Assembly (NCBI RefSeq): GCF_014268455.2
Contig: NZ_CP077085.1
Coordinates: 4,815,001-4,879,000 of the forward strand
DNA from: Pseudomonas shahriarae
GTDB taxonomy: Bacteria > Pseudomonadota > Gammaproteobacteria > Pseudomonadales > Pseudomonadaceae
Length of the DNA stretch: 64,000 nucleotides
Direction: 5' to 3'
The notes below the pieces were generated by a model. The model did no database searches, was not told the origin of the DNA, and was given only the letters and a program-made list of their open reading frames with translations. This document shows, piece by piece, positions 9,178 through 18,614 of the stretch (its first letter is position 1; every line of letters starts with the position of its first letter). The position numbers were made by a program, and so were the translations under genes.

Positions 9178-9198
9178 AATCTATAGATTCAAATATAG
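9178..9198. promoter_or_regulatory. Candidate operator of the RES/Xre module
   Basis: The perfect 12-base palindrome AATCTATAGATT (9178-9189) overlaps a second inverted repeat CTATA-gattcaaa-TATAG (9181-9198). It lies 18 bases upstream of the antitoxin ATG, in an AT-rich stretch that must carry the promoter. Autorepressor binding is inferred from the family. Confidence 0.5.
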
Positions 9199-9365
9199 AC
9201 AACATGAGTCTGCAGAGCAAACCAGCGCTGGATAAACGTCAGCGATTACAACCAAAACCATCAGCAGTGTGGTTTTTGTATTTCGAATCGCACTTTACCG
9301 CCTGATGGGTGAGAATGGTTCCCGTCTACCTCTTCCCAATCTCTTTGTGCACGAGCCCCCAAGAA

Positions 9366-10172
9366 ATGGAATTCAACGCGCCTTCTTCGTCCCGCTGGCT
9401 CCTGGCCTTGTTCGGTGCAAGCCTGCTGTCACTGTCCGGCTGCCAGAGCCACACCCCCGAACAGGCGGCAGCCTCAGCGGCAGCACAGCTGCAACAAAAA
9501 GACGAAAAATTCGTCACTACGTTCCAAACGATATTGCGCAGCTATGCCCTGGCCGCCAATGAACAGGAACTGACGGGGGTGATGAATATGATCCTGACCG
9601 TCGATGCACAGAACCACGTAGTGGACTGCTCAGCCAAACGCGGAACCCTGCTGCCCAACGAGGGCCACAACAACCTGCGCCAGGCCAAGCTGGCCAAACT
9701 GGTCACCGAACTGTGCTGGACCACCTTGTTTCCCGAAGTCTCGCCCAAGGTCTTCGCCGATGCCAAGGACACCCAAGAGATTATCGCCCCCATGGTGTTC
9801 ACCCCTCTGATTGGGCTTTCGGAAGAACAGCAACAACTGCAGAAAAAGCGCATCGACCTCTACCGGCAGATCCGCTTCTTCCGTGAGCAATTGTTTGTCG
9901 GGCATGACCCCCAGAGTATTGGCGTCGCGAGCTTCCACTTCATCGCCGATGCCCAGGGCAAAGTGAGTGAGTGCATGGTCAACCTGAATCAAAGCCCGTA
10001 CCGCTCACAAGGCTTCAAGGTAGATAGCGCGTTGCAGCAGCGCCTTGTCACGCAGTGCAAACGACTGGACTTGCGACAGATGCAGGGGTTTGCCAACTAC
10101 CCTCAAGGCCTGCCCCAGGGTTACGTGGAGGTGGACTACAGCCCTTGGATGAATGGAGCCAAGCAGCTTTGA
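9366..10172 (+). CDS. Hypothetical lipoprotein
   Basis: 268 residues from the ATG at 9366; an upstream in-frame ATG at 9309 adds 19 residues but places a poor leader before the signal peptide. The N-terminus carries a lipoprotein signal (hydrophobic LLALFGASLLSL followed by the lipobox LSGC), so it is probably exported and acylated. The rest is glutamine-rich and soluble and contains four further cysteines (VVDCSAK, TELCWTT, VSECMVN, TQCKRLD) that could form disulfides. I do not recognise the family. It stands alone between the toxin-antitoxin promoter region and tRNA-Lys. Confidence 0.72.
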   Translation: MEFNAPSSSRWLLALFGASLLSLSGCQSHTPEQAAASAAAQLQQKDEKFVTTFQTILRSYALAANEQELTGVMNMILTVDAQNHVVDCSAKRGTLLPNEGHNNLRQAKLAKLVTELCWTTLFPEVSPKVFADAKDTQEIIAPMVFTPLIGLSEEQQQLQKKRIDLYRQIRFFREQLFVGHDPQSIGVASFHFIADAQGKVSECMVNLNQSPYRSQGFKVDSALQQRLVTQCKRLDLRQMQGFANYPQGLPQGYVEVDYSPWMNGAKQL

Positions 10173-10337
10173 GCCTAGGGTTGCGGCGCGGTTCAGGGGC
10201 AGCCGAAGCCCATCTTCAGCCGATCGACATCAACCCACCCACGAAATGAATGGTCGCCGCAGACGGCTGCCTGTCTAACCGGCAAGCAGCACGTCACGCT
10301 GCCAGAGAGCCCTGCGCGTGCTTTTGCACCAGGCAAA

Positions 10338-10376
10338 AAAAAAACCCGGAAATCCTCACTTGCGTGGGCCTTCCGG
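10338..10376 (-). terminator. Rho-independent terminator of tRNA-Lys
   Basis: On the minus strand a hairpin with stem ATCCGGAAGG.../...TTTCCGGG is followed by nine to ten T residues, 20 bases downstream of the tRNA 3' end. Confidence 0.7.
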
Positions 10377-10396
10377 ATTTTCTAAACCGCCAAAAA

Positions 10397-10472
10397 TGGT
10401 GGGTCGTGTGGGATTCGAACCTACGACCAATTGGTTAAAAGCCAACTGCTCTACCAACTGAGCTAACGACCC
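10397..10472 (-). tRNA. tRNA-Lys (anticodon UUU)
   Basis: Reading the minus strand, a 76-base cloverleaf starts GGGTCGT and ends ACGACCC-ACCA with an encoded CCA. The D-arm TAGCTCAGTTGG, anticodon loop CTTTTAA (anticodon TTT) and T-arm GGTTCGAATCC are all intact. It has its own promoter and terminator. Confidence 0.98.
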
Positions 10473-10489
10473 GCTGTGTGGTGGCGCGT

Positions 10490-10517
10490 ATAATACTGAT
10501 TTCTAAGGATTATTCAA
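10490..10517 (-). promoter_or_regulatory. Candidate sigma-70 promoter of tRNA-Lys
   Basis: Minus strand TTGAAT (10517-10512), 16-base spacer, TATTAT (10495-10490). Transcription would start near 10482, about ten bases before the mature tRNA 5' end. It sits between queC and the tRNA, and the queC 3' end is 19 bases upstream. Confidence 0.5.
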
Positions 10518-10535
10518 CACCTTATTTTAAATAAA

Positions 10536-11225
10536 TCAGAAATAACGCGTTGGGTCAGTAATTCCGGCCGCTTGGAAGCCTTCAGCGCGCAGGCGGCAGC
10601 TGTCACATTTCCTACAGGCACGACCATCATTGTCCGCCTGGTAGCAGGAAACAGTCAGCGAGTAGTCGACACCCAGCCTTACACCCGCCTTCACGATATC
10701 CGCCTTGCTCAGGTTTTGCAGCGGCGCCTGGATACGGAAGCCGTGGCCTTCTACGCCGGCCTTGGTCGCCAGGTTGGCCATACGCTCGAACGATTCGACG
10801 AACTCTGGGCGGCAGTCCGGGTAGCCGGAGTAGTCCACGGCGTTGACGCCGATAAAGATGTCACGGGCGTTGAGCACTTCTGCCCAGCCCAGGGCCAGCG
10901 AGAGGAACACGGTGTTACGGGCCGGCACATAGGTGACCGGAATGCCCTCTGTGGGCGCCTCAGGCACGTCGATGGTGTTGTCGGTCAAGGCCGAGCCGCC
11001 AATGCCATTGAGGTTCAGGCCGATTACCTTGTGCTCCACCACACCGAGGTCGCGGGCAACCCGGGCGGCGGCGTGCAACTCGGCATGGGAACGCTGGCCG
11101 TAGTCGAAGCTCATGGTGTAGCAGCTGTAACCCTCGGCACGGGCCATCGCCACCACGGTGGCGGAGTCAAGGCCGCCGGACAGCAGGATTACCGCACGTT
11201 TTTGATCAGTCGTTTGTTCAGTCAT
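10536..11225 (-). CDS. queC: 7-cyano-7-deazaguanine synthase
   Basis: ATP-dependent conversion of 7-carboxy-7-deazaguanine to preQ0 in queuosine synthesis. With the ATG at 11225 ([10 protein letters not shown]) the protein has 229 residues; the frame extends 25 codons further but that part is cysteine-rich noise overlapping queE. The PP-loop SGGLDS (residues 16-21) binds ATP and the C-terminal [14 protein letters not shown] holds the structural zinc. Only one base separates it from queE, which makes the substrate, so both are expressed together. The gene ends just before the tRNA-Lys promoter. Confidence 0.97.
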   Translation of the reverse strand: MTEQTTDQKRAVILLSGGLDSATVVAMARAEGYSCYTMSFDYGQRSHAELHAAARVARDLGVVEHKVIGLNLNGIGGSALTDNTIDVPEAPTEGIPVTYVPARNTVFLSLALGWAEVLNARDIFIGVNAVDYSGYPDCRPEFVESFERMANLATKAGVEGHGFRIQAPLQNLSKADIVKAGVRLGVDYSLTVSCYQADNDGRACRKCDSCRLRAEGFQAAGITDPTRYF

Positions 11226-11226
11226 T

Positions 11227-11874
11227 TCAGCGTCCCGGCTCGTCATTCCAAAGGTATTTATGCAGCTGCAATTGCAGGCGCACCGGCAGGTTGTCCGCAA
11301 CCACCCAATCAGCGAGGTCGCGAGCGTTCAAGTCATGGTGGCTTGGAGAGAACAACACCTCGCCGGCGCGTCGGTCCAGGCCGTACTGGATCAGCTTGGA
11401 GTTGGCCCAGTCATAGTCGTCCCGCGAACAAATGACGAACTTGACCTGGTCGTTGGCCGTCAGCAGCTCGATGTTCTCATAACGGTTGCGATGCGCCTCC
11501 TTGGAGTCCGGGGTTTTCAAGTCAACCACTCGGCTGACGCGAGGATCGACCGCGGAAATGTCCAGGGCACCACTGGTTTCCAGCGACACTTCGTAACCGG
11601 CGTCACACAGTTGCTTGAGCAAAGGAATGGCATTGGGCTGGGCCAGGGGCTCGCCGCCTGTCACGCAGACGTAGCGCGGCCGGAAGCCTGCAACCTGCTC
11701 CAGGATGTCGTCGAGGGTACGAATGGTGCCGCCGCTGAAGGCGTAGGCGCTGTCACAGTACTGGCAGCGCAGCGGGCAGCCAGTGAGGCGCACAAATACT
11801 GTGGGCAGGCCGGCAGTGCGCGTTTCACCCTGTAACGAGTAAAAAACTTCGGTGATGCGTAATGTGTCTTGCAT
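11227..11874 (-). CDS. queE: 7-carboxy-7-deazaguanine synthase (radical SAM)
   Basis: Radical SAM enzyme that contracts the ring of 6-carboxytetrahydropterin to 7-carboxy-7-deazaguanine. I use the ATG at 11874 ([17 protein letters not shown]), giving 215 residues; a GTG three codons upstream is less likely. The cluster motif is CPLRCQYC (Cx3Cx2C), followed by DSAYAF, then the GGEP motif of radical SAM proteins ([11 protein letters not shown]). It follows the tol-pal operon after a terminator and is coupled to queC; the tol-pal-queE-queC order is typical of Pseudomonas. No preQ1 riboswitch is recognisable upstream. Confidence 0.96.
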   Translation of the reverse strand: MQDTLRITEVFYSLQGETRTAGLPTVFVRLTGCPLRCQYCDSAYAFSGGTIRTLDDILEQVAGFRPRYVCVTGGEPLAQPNAIPLLKQLCDAGYEVSLETSGALDISAVDPRVSRVVDLKTPDSKEAHRNRYENIELLTANDQVKFVICSRDDYDWANSKLIQYGLDRRAGEVLFSPSHHDLNARDLADWVVADNLPVRLQLQLHKYLWNDEPGR

Positions 11875-11991
11875 AGTCGCCACGGGCGTAACAGCTAAAC
11901 AGGCTGTCCGCCTCCGTCAGGCACTTCATGGGATCCCGGCAAAGCGTGAACCCCAAAAAGCGTATTTCATAAAAGGGCGTGGATTCTAACG

Positions 11992-12017
11992 AAAAAACCC
12001 GCGACAGGCGCGGGTTT
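11992..12017 (-). terminator. Terminator after cpoB
   Basis: Stem AACCCGCG-acag-CGCGGGTT flanked by A4 and T runs; on the minus strand it ends with T6 and lies 23 bases after the cpoB stop, so it separates the tol-pal transcript from queEC. Confidence 0.85.
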
Positions 12018-12039
12018 CTTCCAAGCGGGACAGCACTGC

Positions 12040-12855
12040 TTACAAACGCTGCAAATCGCGCTGAGCCAACTGGGCAGCAGAGGTCCCAGGATATTGGGCC
12101 ACTACTTGCTGCAGAATGCCTTTGACCTTGTCGGTATGACCCAGGCGGCGCTCTACGTCAGCCAGTTTGTACAACGAATCAGGCACCTTGGCATGCTTGG
12201 GGTAAAGCTGGCTGACCTTGGCAAACGCCTGGCCTGCACCTTGCAAATCACCCTTGGCCAGGTTGACCTCACCCAACCAGTACTGGGCGTTGCCCGCGTA
12301 CTGGCTGTTTGGATAACGTCCCAGGAAAGCGGTGAACGCTTTGCTGGCCCTGTCGAAATCCTTGGCTTTGATCAGGTCGAAGGCTGCATCGTAATACAGC
12401 TTTTCCTTGGCCGGATCAGCCGGTTCACTGCTGGCCGCTGGGGCCTGGGCGGCTGCACCACCGGCGGCGCTTGCAGCGCCACCGGCAGAAGAATTCTCAG
12501 GAGTCGCGGCAGGTGTAACGCCGGTTCCTATACGCCGATCAAGATCCTGGTATCGCTCCAGGCCTTCTTGCTTCAGGCGGTTCACTTCATTTTGCAGAAC
12601 CTCAATCGCACCTTGTTGCTGTGCCAATTGATCCTGCATGCGTTGCAGCTGGTTGAACAGCTCGCCCTGTGCCGAGGGAGCGGCAGTAACCGCTCCCCCT
12701 GCATAGGCGCCGTTCGTGCCATAACCTGCTGGTGGATAACTACTCCCACTATTGTTATAGCCAGAGTTGCTATCTTCCACGGGAACCGCAGCCCACACCG
12801 CAAGCGGTGCGAGGCTGAGAGCCAATACGGTTACTACACGACGGCACGTTCGCAT
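12040..12855 (-). CDS. cpoB: Cell division coordinator CpoB (YbgF), tol-pal system protein
   Basis: Periplasmic protein that coordinates peptidoglycan synthesis by PBP1B with Tol-driven outer-membrane constriction. 271 residues: signal peptide (residues 1-22, ending VWA), an N-terminal trimerising coiled coil (about 65-105, QLQRMQDQLAQQQGAIEVL), an alanine-rich linker and a C-terminal TPR domain (about 150-270) with repeats such as FTAFLGRYPNSQYAGNAQYWLGE, interrupted here by the linker rich in Ala and Gly. Six bases downstream of pal and last gene of the ybgC-tol-pal operon. The ATG is close to the pal stop, which suggests coupling. Confidence 0.96.
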   Translation of the reverse strand: MRTCRRVVTVLALSLAPLAVWAAVPVEDSNSGYNNSGSSYPPAGYGTNGAYAGGAVTAAPSAQGELFNQLQRMQDQLAQQQGAIEVLQNEVNRLKQEGLERYQDLDRRIGTGVTPAATPENSSAGGAASAAGGAAAQAPAASSEPADPAKEKLYYDAAFDLIKAKDFDRASKAFTAFLGRYPNSQYAGNAQYWLGEVNLAKGDLQGAGQAFAKVSQLYPKHAKVPDSLYKLADVERRLGHTDKVKGILQQVVAQYPGTSAAQLAQRDLQRL

Positions 12856-12861
12856 GACGAA

Positions 12862-13362
12862 TTACTTACGCAGTTCGACGCGACGGTTTTGAGCCCAGGA
12901 TTGCTCGTCGTTGCCGGTAGCAACTGGACGCTCTTCACCGTAGGAAACCAGTTCCAGCTGAGCTGGGGAAACACCTTGCAGTACCAGGTAGCGCTGAACG
13001 GCTTTCGCACGACGCTCGCCCAGTGCCATGTTGTACTCACGAGTACCACGTTCGTCGGTGTTGCCTTCCAGAACAACGCGAGCGCCGTTACCTTTCAGGT
13101 CTTTCGCGTGAACGTCCAGAGCGCGCATGGCTTCTGGCTTCAGGTCCGAACTGTCGTATTCGAAGTAGAAAGTGGTGATTGCGCGCAGAGCAGCTTCTTC
13201 GCTCAGGGAGCCGTCAACTGCACCAGTGTTAGCGCCGTAACCAGCGTTTGGATCAACAGCTGCGCCTTCACCGGCATTGTCGCCGCCTTTAGACGAGCAA
13301 CCAACGGCTACGGACAGAGCCAGAGCCAGAGCAGCAAACTTACCAAACTTCAGCATTTCCAT
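12862..13362 (-). CDS. pal: Peptidoglycan-associated lipoprotein Pal
   Basis: Outer-membrane lipoprotein that binds meso-diaminopimelate in peptidoglycan and TolB. 166 residues: lipoprotein signal ending VAVGC (acylated Cys22), a glycine-rich linker and an OmpA-like domain with the [11 protein letters not shown] and [10 protein letters not shown] motifs that form the peptidoglycan pocket. It follows tolB after 55 bases. The AGGAGTTTCACG ribosome-binding site before the ATG is strong, in line with the high copy number of Pal, and it may also be transcribed from a promoter of its own. Confidence 0.98.
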   Translation of the reverse strand: MEMLKFGKFAALALALSVAVGCSSKGGDNAGEGAAVDPNAGYGANTGAVDGSLSEEAALRAITTFYFEYDSSDLKPEAMRALDVHAKDLKGNGARVVLEGNTDERGTREYNMALGERRAKAVQRYLVLQGVSPAQLELVSYGEERPVATGNDEQSWAQNRRVELRK

Positions 13363-13417
13363 CGTGAAACTCCTAATGAACCCCAGTGTGTTAAGTACTT
13401 CTTTTTGTAGCGCCGCG

Positions 13418-14719
13418 TCAGTTCAGGTAAGGGGACCAGGATGGTTCTCTGACTTCGCCTTGTGCGGTAGGAAGCGGGAGCCTTACGCGTCCATTAATGG
13501 ACACGAGCATCAAGACTCCCCGGCCCTGCTGGCGGGTGGCGTAGATTACCATGGTGCCGTTGGGCGCAACAGTAGGCGACTCATCAAGAGTGCTATCTGT
13601 GAGGATTTTTACGCTTCCGCGCTGCAAATCCTGGGCCGCCACCTTGAAATTAGTGAAACCATCCTGGCGATGGATCATTACCAGGGTCTTTTCATCAGCC
13701 GAAAGCTTCGGATTGGCGTTGTAGTTACCGATAAAGGTCACACGCTCCGCACCACCACCGCCAACACTGCTCTTATAGATCTGCGGTTTGCCGCCACGGT
13801 CTGAAGTGAAGTAGATGGTCGAACCATCCTTGCCCCAGAACGGTTCGGTGTTGATGCCAGGACCGGAAGTGACGCGGGTGATCTGGCGCGAACCGAGGTT
13901 CATCACGTAGATATCCGGGTTACCGTCCTTGGACAGCACGAATGCCAGGCGATTGCCATCCGGCGACCAGGCTGGCGCGCCGTTCAGGCCCTCGAAGTTG
14001 GTGATCTGCTCACGGCGACCGGTATCAATGTGCTGAACGAAGATGCGCGGACGCTTCTGTTCAAACGACACGTAGGCGATACGCTTGCCATCCGGGGCAA
14101 AACGCGGCGACAGGATTGGCTCGCGCGATTGCAACAGAGTCACTGCACGGGCACCGTCGTAGTCCGAACGTTGCAGGGTGTAGCGGGTGTTGTTCACCGA
14201 GAAACGCTCAGCCGTCACGTACAGGATGCGGGTGGAGAACGCACCTTTGATACCGACCAGTTTCTCGAACGATTGGTCGGCGATGTAGTGCGCCATGTCC
14301 CGCAGTTGGTCGACGCTGCCCGATACGCTACCGGTCAGCACTTGCTGCTCGGTGGCCACGTTGAACAGGGCGTATTGCACCTGCAAGCGACCGCCTGCTG
14401 GAACAATGCTACCGACCATCAGGTACTGGGCGCCCAGGGCTTTCCAGTCACGGTAGATCACTTCGCTACCTTGGGTCGGCTGGCTGATCATGTTCTGTTT
14501 CGGAATTGGCGCGTAGTAACCCGAGTTGCGCAGGTCATTACCAATGATTTCCGCCATATCGTCCGGCAGCACGCTGCCGCCCTGCCAGCCAAACGGTACA
14601 ACCGCAATCGGAGTGGCCCGATCGCTACCGCTGGTTACCAGGATGTTCTTTTCATCCGCCGCCGCTATCCCTGCCATGCAGCAAATAACGACAAGCATTC
14701 CTCGAAGAAGGTTTCTCAC
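13418..14719 (-). CDS. tolB: Tol-Pal system periplasmic protein TolB
   Basis: Periplasmic bridge between TolA and Pal. 433 residues: signal peptide (residues 1-21, cleaved after GIAAA), an N-terminal alpha/beta domain (about 30-165) and a six-bladed beta-propeller seen as recurring PxWSPDG / PKLSADEK / PSWSPY motifs. Its start overlaps the tolA stop by four bases (ATGA), so translation is coupled. Length and domain order are normal. Confidence 0.98.
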   Translation of the reverse strand: MRNLLRGMLVVICCMAGIAAADEKNILVTSGSDRATPIAVVPFGWQGGSVLPDDMAEIIGNDLRNSGYYAPIPKQNMISQPTQGSEVIYRDWKALGAQYLMVGSIVPAGGRLQVQYALFNVATEQQVLTGSVSGSVDQLRDMAHYIADQSFEKLVGIKGAFSTRILYVTAERFSVNNTRYTLQRSDYDGARAVTLLQSREPILSPRFAPDGKRIAYVSFEQKRPRIFVQHIDTGRREQITNFEGLNGAPAWSPDGNRLAFVLSKDGNPDIYVMNLGSRQITRVTSGPGINTEPFWGKDGSTIYFTSDRGGKPQIYKSSVGGGGAERVTFIGNYNANPKLSADEKTLVMIHRQDGFTNFKVAAQDLQRGSVKILTDSTLDESPTVAPNGTMVIYATRQQGRGVLMLVSINGRVRLPLPTAQGEVREPSWSPYLN

Positions 14720-15789
14720 AAGGCTAGATCCTCAGGTGTGAATGTCATCTTGAATGAACGATAGGGAGCGAAGTCGCTTGGTTTCATTCCCTGCATCTCG
14801 GTCAGCCGGCCAATATTCTTGACCGCTGCAACCGCCGAACTGTCGAACGAACCATCGCCACTGGACTTGGCCACGCTGACCGAAGTCACCGTACCGTCCG
14901 GCAACATGCCGATCTGCAGCACGACTGTCATGCCTTTGCGTGCCGAAGGTGGACGTGTCCAGCCTTCCGCTGCGCGCGCGCGAATCAGATCGTCGAAACT
15001 GCCTGCGACTTCATCACCACGTTCATCGGCCAAGGCCTGTTGACGTTGCGGCGTGTCGGAAAGCAAATCTGCCAGGGCCTGGGCCTTTTTATCTTCGGCG
15101 GATTTGCGCGCTGCTTCCTGGGCCTTTTTCTTGGAGGCGTCGGCGGCAGCTTTCTTCTTCGCGTCGTCGGCGATTTTCTTCTTCGCCTCGTCTGCTGCAG
15201 CTTTTTTCTTGGCGTCTTCGGCGGCTTTCTTCTTCGCGTCTTCGACTATCTTCTTCTTGGCTTCTTCAGCGGCCTTTTTCTTGGCCTCTTCTTCAGCCGC
15301 TTTCTTGGCTTCTTCTTCAGATTTCTTCTTGGCTATATCAGCCAATTGTTTCTCTTCGGCTTTTTTGGCTTCGGCAGCTTTCTCGGCTTTCTTGGCTTCA
15401 TCAGCCTTTTTCGCCTCGTCGGCCTTCTTCGCTTCGTCAGCCTTTTTCGATTCCTCGGCCTTTTGAGCCGCCTCGTCTTTCTTTTGTTCCGCAGCAGCCT
15501 TCACCGCTTCCTGCTCGACCTTCTTCTGTTCCATCTGTTCGACTTCAGTCTGGCGCGCAGCCGACTTCTGGGCCTCACCCGCAATCTTCTGATTGGTCTG
15601 GGTGGTGGCCTGACTTTTCGATTTCAGCTGATACAGGGTCGCCTGCACGATCGGCTTGGCTGGCGGCAGCTCCGGGGTCATGGCAAAGCTGACAAACAGC
15701 ATGCCAAACACCAGAACGTGCAGGGCTATTGCCCAGACGCTAGGCCAGAAGAAGCTTTCCGAGGCGGACGGCTCTCGCTGTTGCTGCAT
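14716..15789 (-). CDS. tolA: Tol-Pal system inner-membrane protein TolA
   Basis: Spans the periplasm and transmits the TolQR proton-motive energy to TolB and Pal. 357 residues: one N-terminal membrane helix (about 17-37), a long alanine/lysine/glutamate-rich helix (about 60-235, many KKAxEEAK-type units) and a globular C-terminal domain (about 250-357) of the TonB/TolA fold. The repetitive helix produces long, low-complexity open frames on the opposite strand that are not genes. It overlaps tolB by four bases and tolR by one base. The helix length varies between strains because the DNA is internally repetitive. Confidence 0.97.
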   Translation of the reverse strand: MQQQREPSASESFFWPSVWAIALHVLVFGMLFVSFAMTPELPPAKPIVQATLYQLKSKSQATTQTNQKIAGEAQKSAARQTEVEQMEQKKVEQEAVKAAAEQKKDEAAQKAEESKKADEAKKADEAKKADEAKKAEKAAEAKKAEEKQLADIAKKKSEEEAKKAAEEEAKKKAAEEAKKKIVEDAKKKAAEDAKKKAAADEAKKKIADDAKKKAAADASKKKAQEAARKSAEDKKAQALADLLSDTPQRQQALADERGDEVAGSFDDLIRARAAEGWTRPPSARKGMTVVLQIGMLPDGTVTSVSVAKSSGDGSFDSSAVAAVKNIGRLTEMQGMKPSDFAPYRSFKMTFTPEDLAL

Positions 15790-16250
15790 CAGGGCGCCTC
15801 GGTAATCAAGCCAACATTACCGACCCCGGCTTTCTGCAGCCCACCCATGGCGCCCATGACGGAGCCATAGTCGACCGACTTGTCACCGCGGATGAACACC
15901 TGGGTGTGCTTGCCGCCTTCGTTGCCGGCGCGGATGATTTTGGTCACGGCGTCGGTCATTTGCGGCAAGGTCATGGCCTTGTCCTGCTGCTTCTGGGTAT
16001 CGACTTCGCTGCCAAGGTTCCAGTAATAGGTCTTGTCAGCCTTGATCGAAATGGTCAGGACCTGGGTGTTGTTGTCCTGCGGCAAGGCTTCGCTGGAAAC
16101 CTTGGGCAGATCAACTTTCACCCCCTGATTGAGCATCGGCGCGGTCACCATGAAGATCACCAGCAGCACCAGCATCACGTCGATGTAAGGCACTACGTTC
16201 ATCTCGGCGACCGGCTTGCGCTTTTTGCGAGCTCGAGCGATTAAAGCCAT
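15789..16250 (-). CDS. tolR: TolR, ExbD-like motor subunit
   Basis: Inner-membrane partner of TolQ in the proton-driven motor. 153 residues: a basic N-terminus (ARARKKRKP), one membrane helix (about 21-40) with the essential proton-carrying aspartate D24 in MNVVPYIDVMLVLL, and a periplasmic ExbD-fold domain. It follows tolQ after 14 bases and overlaps tolA by one base. Confidence 0.98.
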   Translation of the reverse strand: MALIARARKKRKPVAEMNVVPYIDVMLVLLVIFMVTAPMLNQGVKVDLPKVSSEALPQDNNTQVLTISIKADKTYYWNLGSEVDTQKQQDKAMTLPQMTDAVTKIIRAGNEGGKHTQVFIRGDKSVDYGSVMGAMGGLQKAGVGNVGLITEAP

Positions 16251-16264
16251 TGGGAATTACCTGC

Positions 16265-16960
16265 TTATTCTTCGCTGGTGTGCACTTTACGGTGCAGGAT
16301 CGCCTGGAATTCATCGGCGAAGGTGTAGTAACGGCCAATCAGGGTTTCGCTGGTGGCGGCGAAACGGTTGTAGGCGATTACTGCGGGGATTGCAGCGAAC
16401 AGGCCGATGGCAGTGGCGATCAGCGCTTCGGCGATACCCGGGGCCACGGTGGCCAGGGTCGCTTGCTGGGCCGTTGCCAGGCCACGGAAGGAGTTCATGA
16501 TGCCCCATACGGTACCGAACAGGCCGATATACGGGCTGACCGAACCGACGGTGGCCAGAAATGGCAGGCTCTGCTCGAGTTTTTCTTCCTCACGGGAGAT
16601 CGCTACGCGCATCGCACGGGCCACGCCTTCCATGACGGCTTCCGGGTCAACGCCGGACTGCTGGCGCAGGCGGGAGAATTCCTTGAAGCCAGCGCGGAAG
16701 ATCTGCTCGACGCCCGAATCCGGGTCCGGGTTGCTGCCCGCCTGGCGATACAGCTTGGACAGGTCGATACCCGACCAGAAGCGCTCTTCGAAGCTCTCCA
16801 GGGCACGTCGACCGGCACGCAGCAGGTTGCTGCGCTGAAAAATCATGACCCATGAGGTAACCGATGCGGCTACCAGGGTCAGCATGACCAGTTGAACCAC
16901 GACACTGGCATTGCTGACCAGGCTCCACATGGAGGAATGGTCGACGACGGTAGGTTCCAC
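16265..16960 (-). CDS. tolQ: TolQ, ExbB-like motor subunit
   Basis: Pentameric inner-membrane channel subunit of the Tol motor. 231 residues with three membrane helices (about 17-38, 136-158 and 170-195), the large cytoplasmic loop between the first and second, and the conserved GTVWGIMNSF and EALIATAIGLFAAIPAV segments. One base separates it from ybgC, the usual first gene of the operon. Confidence 0.98.
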   Translation of the reverse strand: MEPTVVDHSSMWSLVSNASVVVQLVMLTLVAASVTSWVMIFQRSNLLRAGRRALESFEERFWSGIDLSKLYRQAGSNPDPDSGVEQIFRAGFKEFSRLRQQSGVDPEAVMEGVARAMRVAISREEEKLEQSLPFLATVGSVSPYIGLFGTVWGIMNSFRGLATAQQATLATVAPGIAEALIATAIGLFAAIPAVIAYNRFAATSETLIGRYYTFADEFQAILHRKVHTSEE

Positions 16961-16961
16961 G

Positions 16962-17417
16962 CTAAATCTCCTGCTTTGATTGTTGACCCGCGCCGCTCAC
17001 GTTGGCAAAGGCCGCACGTAGAGTTTCGGGAATGGCCCTGGGTTTCAAACTGTTGGTGCGCACACACGCCACCAGGAACTGCCCCTCACAGAGCAGCGTT
17101 GCATCCGTTGCCCGCCTGACCTGCTGTTTAAAGCGCAGGCTGACACGGTTCAATTCGATTACTTCCGCGCTGACCAGCAATTCATCGTCCAGTCGCGCCG
17201 GCGCGTAGTAACGGGCCTCGCTGGAATGCACGACAAATAACAGGTCCTCCCCTGCCAGCTGGGATTGGGCAAAGCCCAGCTCCCGTAGCCGCTCGGTTCG
17301 AGCCCGCTCCATGAACTTTAGATAATTGACGTAATACACGATGCCGCCCGCATCGGTGTCCTCGTAATAAACGCGACAGCGATGTGCGAACGACTGATCC
17401 CCGTTTTGCGCGCGCAT
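16962..17417 (-). CDS. ybgC: Tol-Pal system-associated acyl-CoA thioesterase
   Basis: Hotdog-fold cytoplasmic thioesterase acting on acyl-CoA; in other species it interacts with phospholipid-synthesis proteins. 151 residues with the catalytic motif [20 protein letters not shown] (Asp at the start of the DTDAGG motif). It is the first gene of ybgC-tolQRAB-pal-cpoB; the 138 bases upstream, shared with the ruvB 3' end, must contain the operon promoter, but I cannot name one with confidence. Confidence 0.96.
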   Translation of the reverse strand: MRAQNGDQSFAHRCRVYYEDTDAGGIVYYVNYLKFMERARTERLRELGFAQSQLAGEDLLFVVHSSEARYYAPARLDDELLVSAEVIELNRVSLRFKQQVRRATDATLLCEGQFLVACVRTNSLKPRAIPETLRAAFANVSGAGQQSKQEI

Positions 17418-17555
17418 ACTCTAGTGCTTACTCCTCAGGTTGCCAATCCGGCCAGGCAACTGTTTTTCATTCTCTGCAGCATTTCTAACGAAAGAATGAC
17501 GACGCCAGCCACTAGGACAGCACAAACGTCGAATAAATCGACCCGCCATACCTTT

Positions 17556-18614
17556 TTAATCGTCCACTGCATCGAGGAATTCGTCTACCACAGGCATCTC
17601 CCCCAATCGTGACGGAATGTTTAACCCAAAGTGCAAATACGCATGGCGCGTGACCACGCGGCCCCTCGGCGTGCGCATGATGTAACCCTGTTGAATCAGG
17701 TACGGCTCCAGCACATCTTCGATGGTATGGCGCTCCTCACTGATCGCCGCCGCCAGGCTGTCCACGCCCACTGGCCCGCCATCGAACTTCTCGATCATGG
17801 TCAACAGCAGGCGCCGGTCCTGGTGGTCAAAGCCATGTTCATCGACATCCAGCAGGTTCAGCGCCAGGTCGGCCACGGCCTTGGTGATATGCCCCTTGGC
17901 CCGCACTTCGGCAAAATCGCGCACCCGCCGCAGTAAGCGGTTGGCGATCCGCGGCGTGCCACGCGCCCGACGGGCAATCTCGAAGGCACCCTCAGGGTCC
18001 AGCGGCAAGCCGAGAATCCCAGCCGAACGACTGACAATCGTCGCCAGATCGGCAGTGCTATAAAACTCTAGACGTTGAACAATGCCGAAACGGTCTCGCA
18101 ACGGGTTGGTCAGCATGCCGGCACGGGTGGTGGCGCCGACCAGAGTGAAGGGTGGCAGGTCGAGCTTGATCGAGCGCGCCGCCGGCCCTTCGCCAATCAT
18201 GATATCCAGCTGGAAATCTTCCATGGCCGGGTACAGCACTTCTTCGACGATGGGCGACAGCCGGTGGATTTCGTCGATGAACAGCACATCATGGGGTTCA
18301 AGGTTGGTCAGCAACGCAGCCAGGTCACCGGGGCGCTCCAGCACCGGACCGGAGGTGCTCTTGATCGACACCCCCATTTCCTGGGCGATGATATTGGCCA
18401 GGGTGGTCTTGCCCAGCCCCGGCGGACCGAAGATCAACGTATGGTCCAGGGACTCGGCACGCCCGCGCGCCGCCTGGATGAACAGCTCCATCTGCTCACG
18501 CACAGTGGGCTGGCCGATGTAGTCGGCAAGGCTCAGGGGGCGGATGGCCCGGTCCTGGACCTCTTCACGGTCGCGAGGGCCGGTGGCCGCAATCAGACGA
18601 TCAGCTTCAATCAC
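17556..18614 (-). CDS. ruvB: Holliday junction branch-migration ATPase RuvB
   Basis: Hexameric AAA+ motor that drives branch migration with RuvA. 352 residues with Walker A GPPGLGKT (63-70), Walker B DEIHR (114-118), the sensor-1 GATTRAG and the C-terminal winged-helix domain that contacts DNA ([13 protein letters not shown]). Its ATG follows the ruvA stop directly with no gap. The ruvC-ruvA-ruvB order is standard for gammaproteobacteria. Confidence 0.98.
   Translation of the reverse strand: MIEADRLIAATGPRDREEVQDRAIRPLSLADYIGQPTVREQMELFIQAARGRAESLDHTLIFGPPGLGKTTLANIIAQEMGVSIKSTSGPVLERPGDLAALLTNLEPHDVLFIDEIHRLSPIVEEVLYPAMEDFQLDIMIGEGPAARSIKLDLPPFTLVGATTRAGMLTNPLRDRFGIVQRLEFYSTADLATIVSRSAGILGLPLDPEGAFEIARRARGTPRIANRLLRRVRDFAEVRAKGHITKAVADLALNLLDVDEHGFDHQDRRLLLTMIEKFDGGPVGVDSLAAAISEERHTIEDVLEPYLIQQGYIMRTPRGRVVTRHAYLHFGLNIPSRLGEMPVVDEFLDAVDD

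Noticed and set aside
11875..11991. preQ1 riboswitch before queE
   Set aside because: No compact pseudoknot or the typical A-rich tail could be made out; the region contains only the gap after the cpoB terminator.
14940..15870. Several long Ser/Leu/Phe-rich open frames opposite tolA
   Set aside because: They are produced by the repeated Ala-Lys-Glu codons of the TolA helix read backwards.
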